Positions 45,030 through 57,095 of a stretch of DNA of 64,000 nucleotides are shown piece after piece. The notes under the pieces are model-generated. The model was not told the DNA's origin, did not search any database, and saw only the letters and a list, made by a program, of their open reading frames with translations. The DNA is from Climacium dendroides (taxonomy: Eukaryota; Streptophyta; Bryopsida; Hypnales; Climaciaceae). Position 1 is the first letter of the stretch. Each line of letters starts with the position of its first letter. The stretch is from positions 20,539,538 through 20,603,537 of the forward strand of contig OX467091.1 of assembly GCA_950106755.1 (NCBI GenBank), in the 5' to 3' direction. A program made the position numbers and the translations under genes.

Positions 45030-46716
45030 TATATTGTAGTCGCTCGTTCTACCCAAACCTTTTTCTTACGAACTCGTTACATCATTTTTAGCTAGGCTAC
45101 CAAGGCCACAAGAACATACTTGTAAATTACCTCTGGTTGAGTCACTAGATTGTGGTACTTTATATCAGCTGGGAGGTATAGTGAATATCAGCAGGAGCCT
45201 GGAGATAGAGCTGGAGCTTCAGAGGAATTTTACGCCCGGCCACGTCAGTTTTACCATCCTGCTGACGTTCCGGGATCTGTTCAGAGTTTATTTACAGTAA
45301 CCTAGAGAATTTTCAATTGGAATGTAAAGGTTTAGGACGCAAGACAGCATTCAAATTTACCAAATCTCCTTTTCTTTTTTTATGTACTGTACTTAACGAT
45401 TCACCCTCTGTTCGTTTCATGGTGGCTTGTCATCAGGCAAGTGCTGTTATTTGAAAATCCAACTGTTGGTGCTCAGAGTCATGACTCATGAGCTTCAATC
45501 AGGCTTTTGCACTGGTCTGCACGTGTTCAACAGCTCGATTTGTGTTTTTTTGTTTTTGTTTCTGGGGACCCGGAGTGGTCATGAGTGCAGGGGAGGAAAA
45601 AGAGACGCGGGACTGCAGGGAGAAAAAGAGACAGGCGGGCGGCAACAACTGGAGTTGAATGACTGTCAACTGGGGGAGATGGTACGTACTCACACCGATT
45701 GGATGCTGGGAAAGCAGGGTTTTCTCCCACTGTGAGTGGGGGTGGGGAAGGGGGGAGGAGGGCGGTGCGCTGGTCTATGACGTTAAATTATTCACCACGT
45801 GGGGAAAGCGAATCGGAGACTGTGACACTCCCAATTCCGCCCACGGAATAATGAGAGGGACCCCACTGGGGAAATAGCAGTGGTTGGGCGGACCAGCTGG
45901 CTTGTGCGGCACAGACTCTACTTGTAGGGGCCTAGTAGTAATAGACCTCGTGGGATAAACAGTGGGAGCCGGACAGGCACAGCTGCCAGTGGAGAGGCGC
46001 AGCGTGGAACCATCTGGCAGGTCCGGAGCAGCCGTGGGATTAACGTCCGGAACAATCCTCCTCCGTCCTTGCAGAGTAGTCTAGGCTCTCTCAGGCTCGT
46101 GGGCTGTACAGTCCAATTCTCGATCGTGCGTGCCTGTGGGGTGGAGACTGGAGACGGAGGCTTATCAATTTCCAGAACTAAAATATATTTTGCAAATCTT
46201 TGAGGTCCTGCTGCTTTGAAAAGTCAGAGCTGTAGTTGGCTACTGGAATCCTCACGACATGGAACTGAAGCCGTTCAACGTTGTTAAGCCCAAAGTCACT
46301 GTGCGTAGGTATGTTGTAATTGTAGTTTCACAACTTTCTTTACTTTTTCACACTTTCTTTACTTTCACCACAACATTATTCAGGTACCCACACCTAAGTG
46401 CGCCTGAATAAGCAATTCAGCATGGTTCCCAGGGTAATTGTATTGAAAAAGTCTCTGTGTGGTGTGTGCGGTGGTGGTGGTGGTGAAAGGAAATTCTAGG
46501 GTCTAGTTTTTGGACATTGTATGAATAAAATATTAATTTCAAGGTGTTGAAAATAGGTGTTCTGAATGTGACCCTAGACTCTTATGAATAGAAGTTGTAT
46601 ATTTTAGGCAAGAATATGTAGGGACCCCTTTTAGAAAGGGAATACAATTAGGCATTGTTATCTTATTTAGTAATGGAGTTGGGGTGTCATTTCATAACAT
46701 TATTTATTCCTTGGCT
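45030..46716. other. JAZ 3' flank and GC-richer intergenic stretch
   Basis: No further gene is supported. The section 45570-46180 is GC-rich with G-runs (GGGGTGGGGAAGGGGGGAGG near 45739) and short frames on both strands that match nothing. A (GGT)n tract lies at about 46470-46482. Confidence 0.45.
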
Positions 46717-47037
46717 AAAATGATAGTCAAGCCAAACAAATTAGTAGTCAAAGTGCATTTTTGTACAATAAAATGATAGTCAAGCCAAACAAATTAGTAG
46801 TCAAAGTGCATTTTTGTACAATAAAATGATAGTCAAGCCAAACAAATTAGTAGTCAAAGTGCATTTTTGTACAATAAAATGATAGTAAAGCCAAATGAAT
46901 TAGTAGTCAAAGTGCATTTTTGTACAATAAAATGATAGTCAAGCCAAATGAATTAGTAGTCAAAGTGCATTTTTGTACAATAAAATGATAGTCAAGCCAA
47001 ACAAATTAGTAGTCAAAGTGCATTTTTGTACAATAAA
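46717..47037. repeat. Minisatellite, six 53-bp units
   Basis: The units contain TGATAGTCAAGCCAAACAAA and CAAAGTGCATTTTTGTACAA. 'tgatagt' recurs exactly every 53 bp (46721, 46774, 46827, 46880, 46933, 46986). Units are almost identical (an AAC/ATG variant marks units 4 and 5), so the expansion is recent. Confidence 0.95.
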
Positions 47038-48400
47038 AAGACAACACATTTCAATACTATTTGTAGAGTCTTCTATGCATATTTTGTTTTAATTCTTAAA
47101 AGGCCTCATAAGCCTAATTTTTGACCCAATTGTTTTTCTTGTCCTTAGTTCATATAAGGTGTATAAATTAAAGGATCATATCCAATAGACAAGGTTGGCT
47201 TCCCATACCAAATAATTAATTAAGGTTAGATAAGGTGATTTGGTAGATGACTTAAAATAGAATATTCAACAAGATTATTTTTTTGAAAAAATACTTGCCA
47301 AAAGTATTAACATGTATTTTTTAAAATATTTTTTCAGATATACTATATGGTAGTGACAATCTTATCAAATGACTCATAGCATTACATATAGAATCTCTCT
47401 TAGTACACAGTGTTGGGGCTATGCACTAATAGAGGTGTAATGAATGGCCACCTAATAGACATCAACTTCCAGCACTACTTTTTAGATAATGTCCTTCGAA
47501 TTGGACCCACCTAGAAACTCCATAATTGACAATTATGCACTACCTGAGGATGCACTAAGAGAAGTTCTACTTGTACCAATTTGGATCATTATTCCACCTC
47601 ATACGTATATGAAATGCTTCAAAATTGTCAAGTGTTCAATATAAATGGTGTTGTATTTGAGTCTCATAAAATTTAGATGATAGAATGACATCCAATTGAA
47701 AGGTACTAATTTTTGAATTATCAATCCAATGATGTATGCCATCTCATATGTAAGTGTAAAATTTGTATTCTAAAAGCCAAATGTAATACCATATATACAG
47801 TTCCATATAGACCTTCAAGGGATGATTATTTGAGTTTCAACACAAAGGTCTAATTGATGTTTGTGAAAATTGAATAATTGCTAAAATTTGAAGACCTACA
47901 CATGTCATCACCACAATTTCACCACAATTTTTTTATTGGTCCATGAAAGAATCATGGAAAGGTGACCATTTATCAACCGATTCGCAATTTTGGGGTAGAT
48001 TTACTGAAATTTTATTTCAGTGAATTTTTTCTTGAAAGAAAAATGGAATTGGCATTCAAGTTGTTTCATATTATTGGACTTTCATGAATTTTGTTATGAA
48101 TTTTGAATTTTGAATCATATAGGTCACTTAATCATAGAAGGATGCCACCTCAGTAATAAATGTGTACTTAGTAAATAAAATAATAATAAATAATAATAAT
48201 AAATAAACAAATAATAAAAAAGGTATATTTTACTTTTCCTCTAAGAATAAAGAAAATCATCCTTCCAACACTTTGACATCCTCTAAAGATTAAAAAGCAT
48301 CTACTTTGGATATATATTTATGAATGCAATTGATCTTTATGTACTCATAACATTGTATAACTAGGCAATGAGAATGGTTTTTCCCATGCTAGGGTTGAGG
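47038..48400. other. AT-rich stretch with a partial AAGGTAGG-family MITE
   Basis: About 47960-48150 carries the family core ('gaaatggaattggcattcaa', 'gttatgaattttgaa'; allow one mismatch) without clear ends. AAT/ATAA-rich simple sequence lies at 48178-48225. No gene is seen. Confidence 0.5.
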
Positions 48401-48499
48401 TATCAATGCTTTGCAAAATAGATGCCTAAAAAGGACTTATCAATGAATTCAAAGATTGGGGGTGGCCGAGGAGCCATCAATAAGACAATTTTGTTCACT

Positions 48500-49360
48500 G
48501 TAGGTTTTTTTTTTAAGGATGCCAAAAGGACCCTTGCCTCATTGATAAACACTGATGTTCTGAGTATGTTGTTTTCTAACGATGCAAAAGGGACCCCTGC
48601 CTCATTGGTAAGCCATGTTACAAGTACGTTGATTTCTGACAATGCAAAAAGAACCCCTGCCTCATTGATAAACAATGTTCCTGTTATTTTTTTATGGATG
48701 CAAAAAGGGACCCCTACCTCATTGGTAAACCATGTGAGGGGTATGTTTTTTTTAATGGATGCAGTAACAGATCCTTGTCTCATTAATAAACACTGATGTT
48801 CTGAGTATGTCGTTTTCTAACGATGCAAAAGGGACCCCTGCTACCTCATTGGTAAACCATGTTACGCATATGTTTTGTTTTAAGGATACAAAAAGGGCCC
48901 CCTGCTGCCTCATTGGTAAACCATGTTATGCATATGCTTTTTTTAAAGATGCAAAAAGGGACCCCTGCTGCTTCATTGGCAAACAATGTTTATTTAAGGA
49001 TGCAAAAGGGACCCCTACTGCCTCATTGGTAAACAATGTTATGTGTATGCTGTTTTGAAGGATGTGAGTGTTGCTTCATTGGCAAACAATGTTTATTTAA
49101 GGATGCAAAAGGGACCCCTACTGCCTCATTGGTAAACAATGTTATGTGTATGCTTTTTTGAAGGATGTGAGTGTTGCTTCATTGGCAAACAATGTTTTTT
49201 TAAGGATGCAAAAGGGACCCCTACTGCCTCATTGGTAAACAATGTTATGTGTATGCTTTTTTGAAGGATGTGAGTGTTGCTTCATTGGCAAACAATGTTT
49301 TTTTAAGGATGCAAAAGGGACCCCTGCCTCATCACTAAACAATGTTTTATGTATCCTATC
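48500..49360. repeat. Complex minisatellite, ~56-63 bp units with a ~116-bp higher-order repeat
   Basis: The units follow 'aaggatgcaaaagggacccct-gcctcattggtaaacaatgtt'. From about 48980 they pair into a higher-order unit that includes 'aaggatgtgagtgttgcttc' and repeats three to four times. Frames stay open on both strands (48422-48796 +, 48403-48783 -) because early unit lengths are near multiples of three; the translation is a degenerate DAKGTPASLVNHV repeat. I regard it as non-coding. Confidence 0.85.
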
Positions 49361-49889
49361 TCATCAGAGTATGGTTGCTTTACGGAATTCCTCCCCTTCC
49401 CTGCATCAAATAGCGAAAATGGCTTTTTCGGCTGTGGACCCTTGACGCACTCAAAGAGTACCGTACTCCACACACACACAAGTTAAAGCGGGCAGGAAAA
49501 AGCCCCAACATAAGTGAGCATGTCTCGCAGTTGTGGATAAGTTCCCCGGCTCCCCCAAGTCCCCCCCAAAATCCATGGTATGTCCACATATCTGGGGCCG
49601 TGTTGGAGACCACCCCCGGGGCGACTCACTCACTCGCTCACGCAAAAAAAAAAATTAAAAATTAAAAATCAGAAAGGGCAGACAACCTTTGGAGACCACT
49701 TTTTTTTTCTTTCTTTTTTCTTTTTTTTTCCCCTTTTTTGGGGGTTGAAACCTACCAAGACTTTGAAGCCCTGAAAATCAAATTAGATTCGGTTGTGTCA
49801 TGTGCTGGGTACTGTTTCAATTGCGCACCATTGGCTTATCTAAGAAAAATTGGGGTAATAAGGGGTAAGGTAATCCATTCGTCTGGCCA
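49361..49889. other. Mixed-composition stretch, no supported gene
   Basis: Contains a (CA)n tract at 49471-49482 and T-rich runs at 49698-49740. Overlapping frames on both strands are not persuasive. Confidence 0.4.
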
Positions 49890-50170
49890 ACTTAAGGTGG
49901 GCGAGGGGTGAATTGACCCCCTCATTGCCCCCTTGGGAGAACACTGGAATTTTATAGTTGCAGCACATGAAAAAATATTGGAAGTTCTGAATCCATGTTT
50001 GCAATCCGAGAGGCTCCAAATTAGGTTGTAGAGGTGAAGAAATATAAAAATACGTGGCTCAAAATAGGGGGCAAATTTTCAGATTCTCCCTTGGTTGGGG
50101 CAATGAAGGGGGTCGATTCTCCCTTGGTTGGGGCAATGAAGGGGGTCGATTCTCCCTGGCTACTCAAGGT
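49890..50170. mobile_element. Decayed relative of the 23464 foldback
   Basis: 'gaattgaccccctcattgccc', 'gtttgcaatcc', 'aaatagggggcaaattttca' and 'ggggcaatgaagggggtc' follow the foldback order. The right end has a recent 33-bp tandem duplication, 'gattctcccttggttggggc' onward, at about 50081-50148. Confidence 0.65.
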
Positions 50171-50192
50171 GGAGCCATCCATAACCAATAAC

Positions 50193-50326
50193 TTAACCCT
50201 TGAAAGGCCTTTAGGGTCCCTCTATACGACCCATATTTAGCCTTATAACTCTTCAATTGTGGTGGTTTATTATATTTATATTATACAATAAGGCCGCAAA
50301 GGGCTTTCAAGCCCTTTTAGGGTTAA
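50193..50326. mobile_element. TTAA-family MITE, 134 bp
   Basis: TTAACCCTTGAAAGGCCTTT at the left is mirrored by AAAGGGCTTTCAAGCCC...AGGGTTAA at the right. It shares 'ctctatacgacccatatttagcc' with the reverse of 502-732. The shortest intact member in the window. Confidence 0.75.
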
Positions 50327-51040
50327 ACCATGGCAGACATGATTTGCAATAGTATTTGGCAAAGCAAACATTTATTGAAATGCAAAGATAGAAATGAGGG
50401 TGGATAGCAGAAATTTTGGTGAATTTTAGAACTTGAACTACAATTATTGTGAATTATGAAAGCTTGAAGTTGGACTCAACCCATGTTCAATGTCTAAAGT
50501 CTTACAATATTGATCACTAGGAGAGTACTTGTAGGTAGCTCTGGCACACAAAAAAGGAAGGGCATTTAGCATGGTGGTGTCCGGGCCGGAGTAGTTCCAA
50601 AACCTAATGCATTTGAATTGAAAATTAACATAAATGAGTCCCACCCTCTTGTGGATTTGAGAGGCCCTATTGATTTTCTATGGGGCAGTGGTTGGTAATG
50701 GATGGCTCTACCTTATTAAATGGAGCATTGTAGTTTGTCTATCCATTGATTTTGACAAATAAGAAGATGTGATGTTAATTACCATCTAGTTTTTGTTTTT
50801 TGTTTTTTTGTTTTCCAATTTTTATGAAGTGCCAAAGTTGGCTATATAAAATGTTATAGTAGTGCTAAATTTCAACATTCATCCACTTGTTGGGTAGAAA
50901 ATATCCCACCAGCACATATCACATGTTGGTTTATAATTCTATTTCCATCCAGAATTTGGAGGTTCCACCCAAGATTTTTTAACTTCAAATTTTGCAGCGA
51001 AATACTTTGTAATTTGTTGCCATTATTAGAGTTGATTGTA
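50327..51040. other. AT-rich stretch, no gene seen
   Basis: No supported reading frame or repeat beyond a (GTTTTTT)n tract near 50795. Confidence 0.5.
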
Positions 51041-51082
51041 AAGTTTGTTGTATGTGATTGTGAACCTATGTCAGAGGAAGGT

Positions 51083-51922
51083 TTAACCCCTAAAGGACCA
51101 AACGGCGTTTTTTGACAACATAACAATTTTGGGTAGCTCACTACAAATGGAATTTTTATTTTTTTCTTTGAAATTTTTGCACAACATGTGCTTGAGGAGT
51201 AGCTTTAATGCCCAACAATTTTCATAACTTTTGACTACATGATTCAAAAGTTATTGTATGATATGTAATTTTCAACAATTGGCAAGCAATCTCGATAGCA
51301 AAAAAGCTTCTTTAAAATCACTTCTTAAAAAAAAAATTTGAAATTGATTCTCTAGATTTATCTATACATGGAAATCTTTAAATCATTCCATTTTGATTAA
51401 TGAGATGAACGGTATAAGGAGTTTTAGTTGTGGGTAGTTATAGAATTTCTATTTATAGATTGTTTATTATAATATTATAGCCATTGGGATTGGCATTTTT
51501 CAATTCCATAAATAAATTATTAACAATGTAGATAAATCTAGAGATAAATCTACTTTCTACTTACCATTTTTTTTATATGTTGTACAATTCCAAATGATTT
51601 AAAAAATTTCAAGCATATAGACTTGCCTTGAAAAATGAATTCAAAGAAGCATCACCATTTTGGACACTTTTTCATACAAAGTGTGACCTTGTAAAGTGTA
51701 ATTGCCCAAATTTTTTGTAGGGCCCCAAAAAGGATTTTTGCCACCTCAAACGCTAATATCTTGCAATTTTTATGGTGGAAATTTCTCAAACCAACGTACT
51801 ATAAGATCTAATAGATACATGTGTTTAAGAATGATATTTAAAAAAAATTTGGTACTTGTACTAGAAATAGCAATATTGGAGCATTTTTGTTGAAAAGATA
51901 GTCAAAGAACTTTAGGTATTAA
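51083..51922. mobile_element. TTAA-family element, ~840 bp, flanked by a 46-bp direct repeat
   Basis: TTAACCCCTAAAGGACC at the left; AACTTTAGGTATTAA at the right. Interior 51600-51915 matches 58560-58898. Outside the element, 'aaagtttgt(t/c)gt', 'gtgattgtgaacctaa/tgtca' and 'gaaggtttaac' occur on both sides (51041-51087 and 51927-51971), which is far longer than a TTAA duplication. Confidence 0.65.
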
Positions 51923-51971
51923 TCATAAAGTTTGTCGTGTGATTGTGAACCTAAGTCACAAGAAGGTTTAA

Positions 51972-52841
51972 CTAAGAATAGAACAAAACAAAGAGGGCAT
52001 CCAACTCAATTAGACTTAAGTTTGGCAGTATGCTCCAAGGAGTTTGGTCCTATATTTTTCCCAAACTCTAGTTCCTGGTCCTCCCTTGCACACACTTTAC
52101 AATTAGAGTAAATTTACCAATCACTGTACACATCCAAGAAACACACAACAACCATTGCCAATTACCGCACAATAATTGCAAAATTCAACTACCAATTCAA
52201 TTGTGATGGGAACAAAAATTTGTATCACCACCCAATGACTACACATTGTGCGGTGAAGATCCACAAGGAATTTTTGACTAGATTTCAAGTGCATCACCTT
52301 TAAATTACAATAAAAATTTTACGAATAAATCTTTTCATATTTTTTTTAAGGTGAATCTTAACAAGATGTTTAATAATCACGCCAATTTTCAAAACACACA
52401 AGTCTTTATTTTTATGTGGAGAATGATTTGAATTTTGTCTATGCAGTGATTGACAAGTTTACTATAAGGTAGGTACACCCGAATGCATCATTGACCTTAA
52501 ACCACCATCTATACTATATCAACATCTCCAAAATTAGTTATGTACCTATGTGGAAGAAACACTTTTAGAACCAAACTTTGTTCTTTAATAACTTTTGCAT
52601 ATAGTATCCAAATGCCATGTCCTTTGGTGCATTTGAACCTCTTTTTTTGACACAAGCAAAGAATCTTTTACTGGAAAAAGAAGAAAAACAAGAACCCAGC
52701 CACAAACAGTGGCCTGGAAGAGGTGTTGGAACCTCCTTTCACTTGCCAACAAGAACATCTAAAAATTCGACCGATCTAATAATAGAAAATAGGCTCAGTA
52801 GCAAAAAGTGGTGGTTTTGGGTATACCCACCTTAATTCTAT
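51972..52841. other. AT-rich stretch, no gene seen
   Basis: A frame at 52617-52835 has no recognisable similarity. No other feature noted. Confidence 0.5.
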
Positions 52842-53783
52842 TTAACCCCTAAAGGACCAAGGCCTTATTTCTGCCAAAAAACACTCAAAACTGCCATTTC
52901 TGTAGCAAAGAGTAAAAATATTTGAAAATTATTTTTTTTGCACATCCAACCGTAGGATCTTATACCTTACTAGTATGGAAATGTGTGGAAAACATTTCAG
53001 AAATTTTGACCACATAGATTAAAAGATATTTGCGTTTAAAGTGAAAAAAACAATTTTTTCAGCACCTTGCGGGACTAGATTATTTGACTTTGAACTTTTT
53101 TAACTTAAATTTTTTGCACTACAGAGTTTTGAGCTTTAAATCCTTGTTGTGTGAAATTGAGTTGAGAATCTAGAAAAAAAGAAAATTTTAAGAAAAAGAT
53201 TAATTTTCATGCTTAAAAAAATTGTTAAGTAGAAGTAGGTATGAGAATGAAGGAAAATCTAAATTATTAATATCTTTAAGATGGAATTAAAGTGCACTAA
53301 TCCCAATGGTAAGATTGTTCTAGCAAGAAAACAAAATCATGTAAAAAATGTTTTTTAGAAAAATTGTAAAAACTGCATTCAGAAATGAATTCTATAAGTT
53401 ATTTTTTCAGGAAGATGCTCTAATTGCCCGATAAACAAAATTGTCCATAACTTTCTCATAATAAGTCCAAATGGAATGAATCAAATCTTCCCATGCAGAC
53501 AAAATTATAATCTACAAGAAAAAAAAATCCAAAAATTCAAAATTCAAAATTTTGCAATTTTTTTTTGCTGCCCGGACTGCCCCCCGTCCCCTACTTTGAG
53601 CTTATTTGGTCATAACTTTTGTTTCCGGGCACCAAATGTGGAAAAAATTATATTCCCACAAAGCTCATCAGTTTTTCTATCTTCAAAAAAAGTTTCAAAA
53701 AATCATGACAAAATTTCAGCCTGTAGGTACCTGCCCGAAATCCAATTTGTCCCCCGAAGGGGCAAGGGTCCTTTAGGGATTAC
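52842..53783. mobile_element. TTAA-family element, ~940 bp
   Basis: TTAACCCCTAAAGGACCAAGG at the left; AGGGTCCTTTAGGGATTAC at the right. Inner sequence ('acactcaaaactgycatttct', 'acatttcagaaattttga', 'actagattatttgactttga', 'ttgttaa(g/a)tagaagt(a/g)g') matches 55809-56470. No transposase is visible. Confidence 0.7.
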
Positions 53784-54421
53784 CACCACCCCCCCCCCTT
53801 CCATCCAACACTTGAAAAAACCACCGCCAACAAACCTCCCGCTCACTTTGTAGGCACGTTATCTGAGGTAGACCCACAATTACACAGGTTCTCACGCTTA
53901 ATTGTGGATTTCGAATTTTTCATCCATGACTTCCATCTCATACCCGTTCTTCATCCAATTGTGATTTCCTGGCAGTAGTTTACATCGACCAATGCCATTC
54001 CATTTCAGGAAAAAGAAGCGCCTCCTCATCAAGCTCCGCCCTCCCTTGTTGGTCCTTTTTTTTTCCTGAAATGCCCTCCTCCTCGGACATTGCTCCATAC
54101 ATAATGCCCCCTTGGTTTCTTCCCAGAAAAACCCCAAAACAGAAAAATAAAACAGGGTCCTGATTACCATGTGCTGAAATGCAGGTTCCGTGCAGCATGT
54201 TTGAATCATGGACCCCCTTTCCCCTCGCACCTCGGGACCCCCCCCGGCCCCGCCAAGAAAAGGTCCGGGTCCGGGTCGGGGACGGCCATTGGAAGGGGCT
54301 CCCAGGTATTGGTACAGTGATTTCAAGCATGGCGAGACATGTGAATTCCATGTGGCCCCGAGGAAGGACAGGACAGGAGGAGAGGACAGGAAGGGGAAGG
54401 GGAAGGAAGAAGGAAGAAGGT

Positions 54422-54718
54422 AAGGTAGGGGGCTGTAAAAGCGACCCTTTTAAGAGCTGATTTGCATTTTGGGGAAGCTAAAACTGCTTAAAATAATTTT
54501 CCAGTATATTTTCGTGGTAAGAAAAATGGAATTGGCATCTAACCCAAGTCGTTTCATATTTTTTGGATCTTCATAGAATTAGTTATGAATTTTTGAAGTT
54601 GAAAACACAGTGGTTTCTCAAAGCGACCCCTCCTGAAATGTACACTTCTGGTACATGTTAGAGGCAAAATGTACCAGATCGCTTTTAGAGACAGATCGCT
54701 TTTACAGCCCGCTACCTT
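54422..54718. mobile_element. AAGGTAGG-family MITE, copy 4
   Basis: It begins AAGGTAGGGGGCTGTAAAAG and ends CTTTTACAGCCCGCTACCTT. Core 'ggaattggcatctaacccaa' and 'ttagttatgaatttttgaag'. The target duplication is not clear. Confidence 0.85.
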
Positions 54719-55344
54719 AGTGACTAGTTACTAGTGAGTGGTTGGTTTCCCAATGGTACGTGGACTAACTAATTGTAGCCCCGACCCGTTTCCAACCATC
54801 GCCCCCATTCCCAATCTCAACCCCTGAGCACCCAAGGTCCAACCATGTCAAAAAAACAACCTTGCTTTTCGAGTGTTATAAGTTTAAATGTGAGTAAGTT
54901 ATGAAAAATCTCAATCGTACAATCTTGTAGTGTGCATGTTGTAGATGGTGTAAATCAAATTTGGGGTCATTTGACCGTATAGATTGAAAGATTATAATGT
55001 TTTAGTGTTGACAAAAATGCTGAAATTTTTCTAAAAACACATTTGGAGGTGAAATTCGATTTCTAAACCTACTCAAATGAAAAAACTTTAGAGTGATTTA
55101 AAATCAAAAAAGACAAATACTTTGGTGGAAAAAAAATCATTCAATTGACTCATTGGATTTGCAAAATTGTTTTGAAATGTCAAAAAAAAAGTGAAAAAAG
55201 TAGCAAAAAAACACATCTATGGCTGAACCTACTTCTACTAAAATGCTTCTCAATCAATCATAACTTCTTGGATTGATATGATTTTTTTACCACAAGAACT
55301 AGACTAGTATGTGCAACTTTTCCAACAAAAATTATTGAAAACAA

Positions 55345-55690
55345 TTAGAAATGGGTGCCATTATCTTACAGGCTGCTTTCTTTCTATGAAGTTGTGGTGG
55401 AGTTCGAGGAGCAATTGTGGTGCATTATGATTGGTTGTAAGGCTATCAATATTGCAACCAACCTTCAGTCGATTTTGCAACCTATGGTCAAGAGAATCTC
55501 TCACTACCATTATAGGTAAAAAAATCTCTCACTAAAATATTCATAATAATTATATTTTGTGTAATGAAATTATGAAAAAATGTACAATCTTTCCAAACTC
55601 TATTTTAGTACATAGAAAAAATTATGCACTAAAAAAATTGTACTCCAAACATGTGTAATTGCTTAAGTGGTTGGAAATGGGTCAACCACT
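55345..55690. mobile_element. Element with CCCATTTCCAACCAC ends, copy 2 (reverse)
   Basis: The right end 'gcttaagtggttggaaatgggtc' is the reverse of the left end at 22033. The interior shares 'tatcaatattgcaaccaacc' and 'tataattatt/ttattataat' blocks. Confidence 0.65.
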
Positions 55691-55808
55691 TTAGTTGATT
55701 TGACATGACTCTCAACTAGGACATCGAACCCCTAAACCCACCCAAAAGGACCATAGGGGTTTTATAATCTTTCAGTAAAATGGTCCACCCTAGAATGGGT
55801 TTTATTTT

Positions 55809-56470
55809 TAAACCTAAAAGGACCACAAACCTTTCCTTTGTCCAAAAAAACACTCAAAACTGTCATTTCTATTGGAAAATCAGAGCAAGAAATTATTAGT
55901 AATCAATATTTTGGGGTGGGTGGGGAGTATATCAAACTGTAGGATGGCTTGCACTAGAGTAGTGGATGGATATCTACACAAAACAGGGTTTTTTAAGGGG
56001 ACCCATATCAATTAATCGACATTACACTCTACATAAATATCTACCTTTGTTGTACATCAATAGTTATTAAAGTGTTTGGGGGTTGTATATTATGTTTGAA
56101 ATATCTATAGTTTTCCCACAATAAGTCCCTTTAATTTTTTTGGTCCCTTTAATACCCCTATTCAATGTAAAAGACATTTCAGAAATTTTGACAACATAGA
56201 TTGCAAGGTGTTTGCATTTGAAGTGGAAAAAACAAATTTTTGCACCTTGTGTGACTAGATTATTTGACTTTAAAACCTACTTAACTTTTTCTTTTTTTCA
56301 GGCACTATTGAGGTTGAATTCAAAAAATTATTATTATAAAGAATTGAGACATTGAGTTGAGAATTGAGGAGAAATTAAATTTTAAAAAATACTATTTAAT
56401 TTTCATTCTTAAAAAAATTTGTTAAATAGAAGTGGATATGAGATAGAAGGAAAAACTGAATTGTTAAAGT
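55809..56470. mobile_element. Second copy of the 52842-type element, interrupted
   Basis: It begins 'aaacctaaaaggaccac' and follows the 52842 element block by block up to 'ttgttaaatagaagtgg', but is split by a nested insertion at 55993-56152 and lacks a clear right end. Confidence 0.65.
55993..56152. mobile_element. Nested TTAA-bounded element, 160 bp
   Basis: TTAAGGGGACC at the left is mirrored by GGTCCCTTTAA at the right (10 of 11). It interrupts homology between the 55809 and 52842 elements, so it inserted after that element was in place. Confidence 0.6.
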
Positions 56471-56734
56471 AGTAGGACCTAGGTAAAGTAGATAGTATCA
56501 CATTAGAGAGGTTATTATAATAATGAGGGTCAGTTGTATTAGTGACGTTTGTATGTACCTATACCAAGACAAAGCAATCAATATTTACCTTAGAGAGGTA
56601 ATTACTTTAGAGAGGTTCGACTACAGTAATGGCATGTGGAATATGTTTTAGTATTTTTTGTCTATTTTCTTGACATTGGTGAAAGTTTTATTAGTTTTGC
56701 CTCACATATTGGAGACACCATTATACTAGCTAAC

Positions 56735-57095
56735 CCATTTTCAATCTACCGGTAGCTTTCTTTCCATGAAGTTGTGTTGCAGTTCGAGGAGTAGTTGTGG
56801 CTCATTATAATTGGCTATAAGGCTATCAATATTGCAACCAACCCTTGGTCGATTTTGCAATCAACCTATGGTCAGAAATTGAAAGGTCTACATCACCATT
56901 CCAGATCAAAGAGAATCTTTCATTAAAAAACTCATAGCAATTATATTTTGTATATTAAAATTCTGAAAAATATGCAATCTTCCTAAACTCTATTTCTGTA
57001 CATGAGAAAAAAAATCTACACTCGCAAAAACCTACGCTCCAAATATGCATAATTGCTTAAGTGGTTGGAAATGGGTCACCTAGTTTAGTTGGCAT
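56735..57095. mobile_element. Element with CCCATTTCCAACCAC ends, copy 3 (reverse)
   Basis: It starts 'taacccattttcaatc' and ends 'gcttaagtggttggaaatgg'. It shares 'ctttccatgaagttgtg', 'gctataaggctatcaatatt' and 'ccttggtcgattttgcaatc' with the copies at 22033 and 55345. Length about 360 bp. Confidence 0.7.

Noticed and set aside
48422..48796. Protein-coding repeat gene in the 48-kb minisatellite
   Set aside because: Unit length is not consistently a multiple of three (63, 60, 56 and others), so the frame breaks and the reverse strand is equally open.
56500..56640. tRNA-like GGTTCGACTAC word near 56620
   Set aside because: No matching acceptor stem, D-arm or anticodon arm at tRNA spacing.
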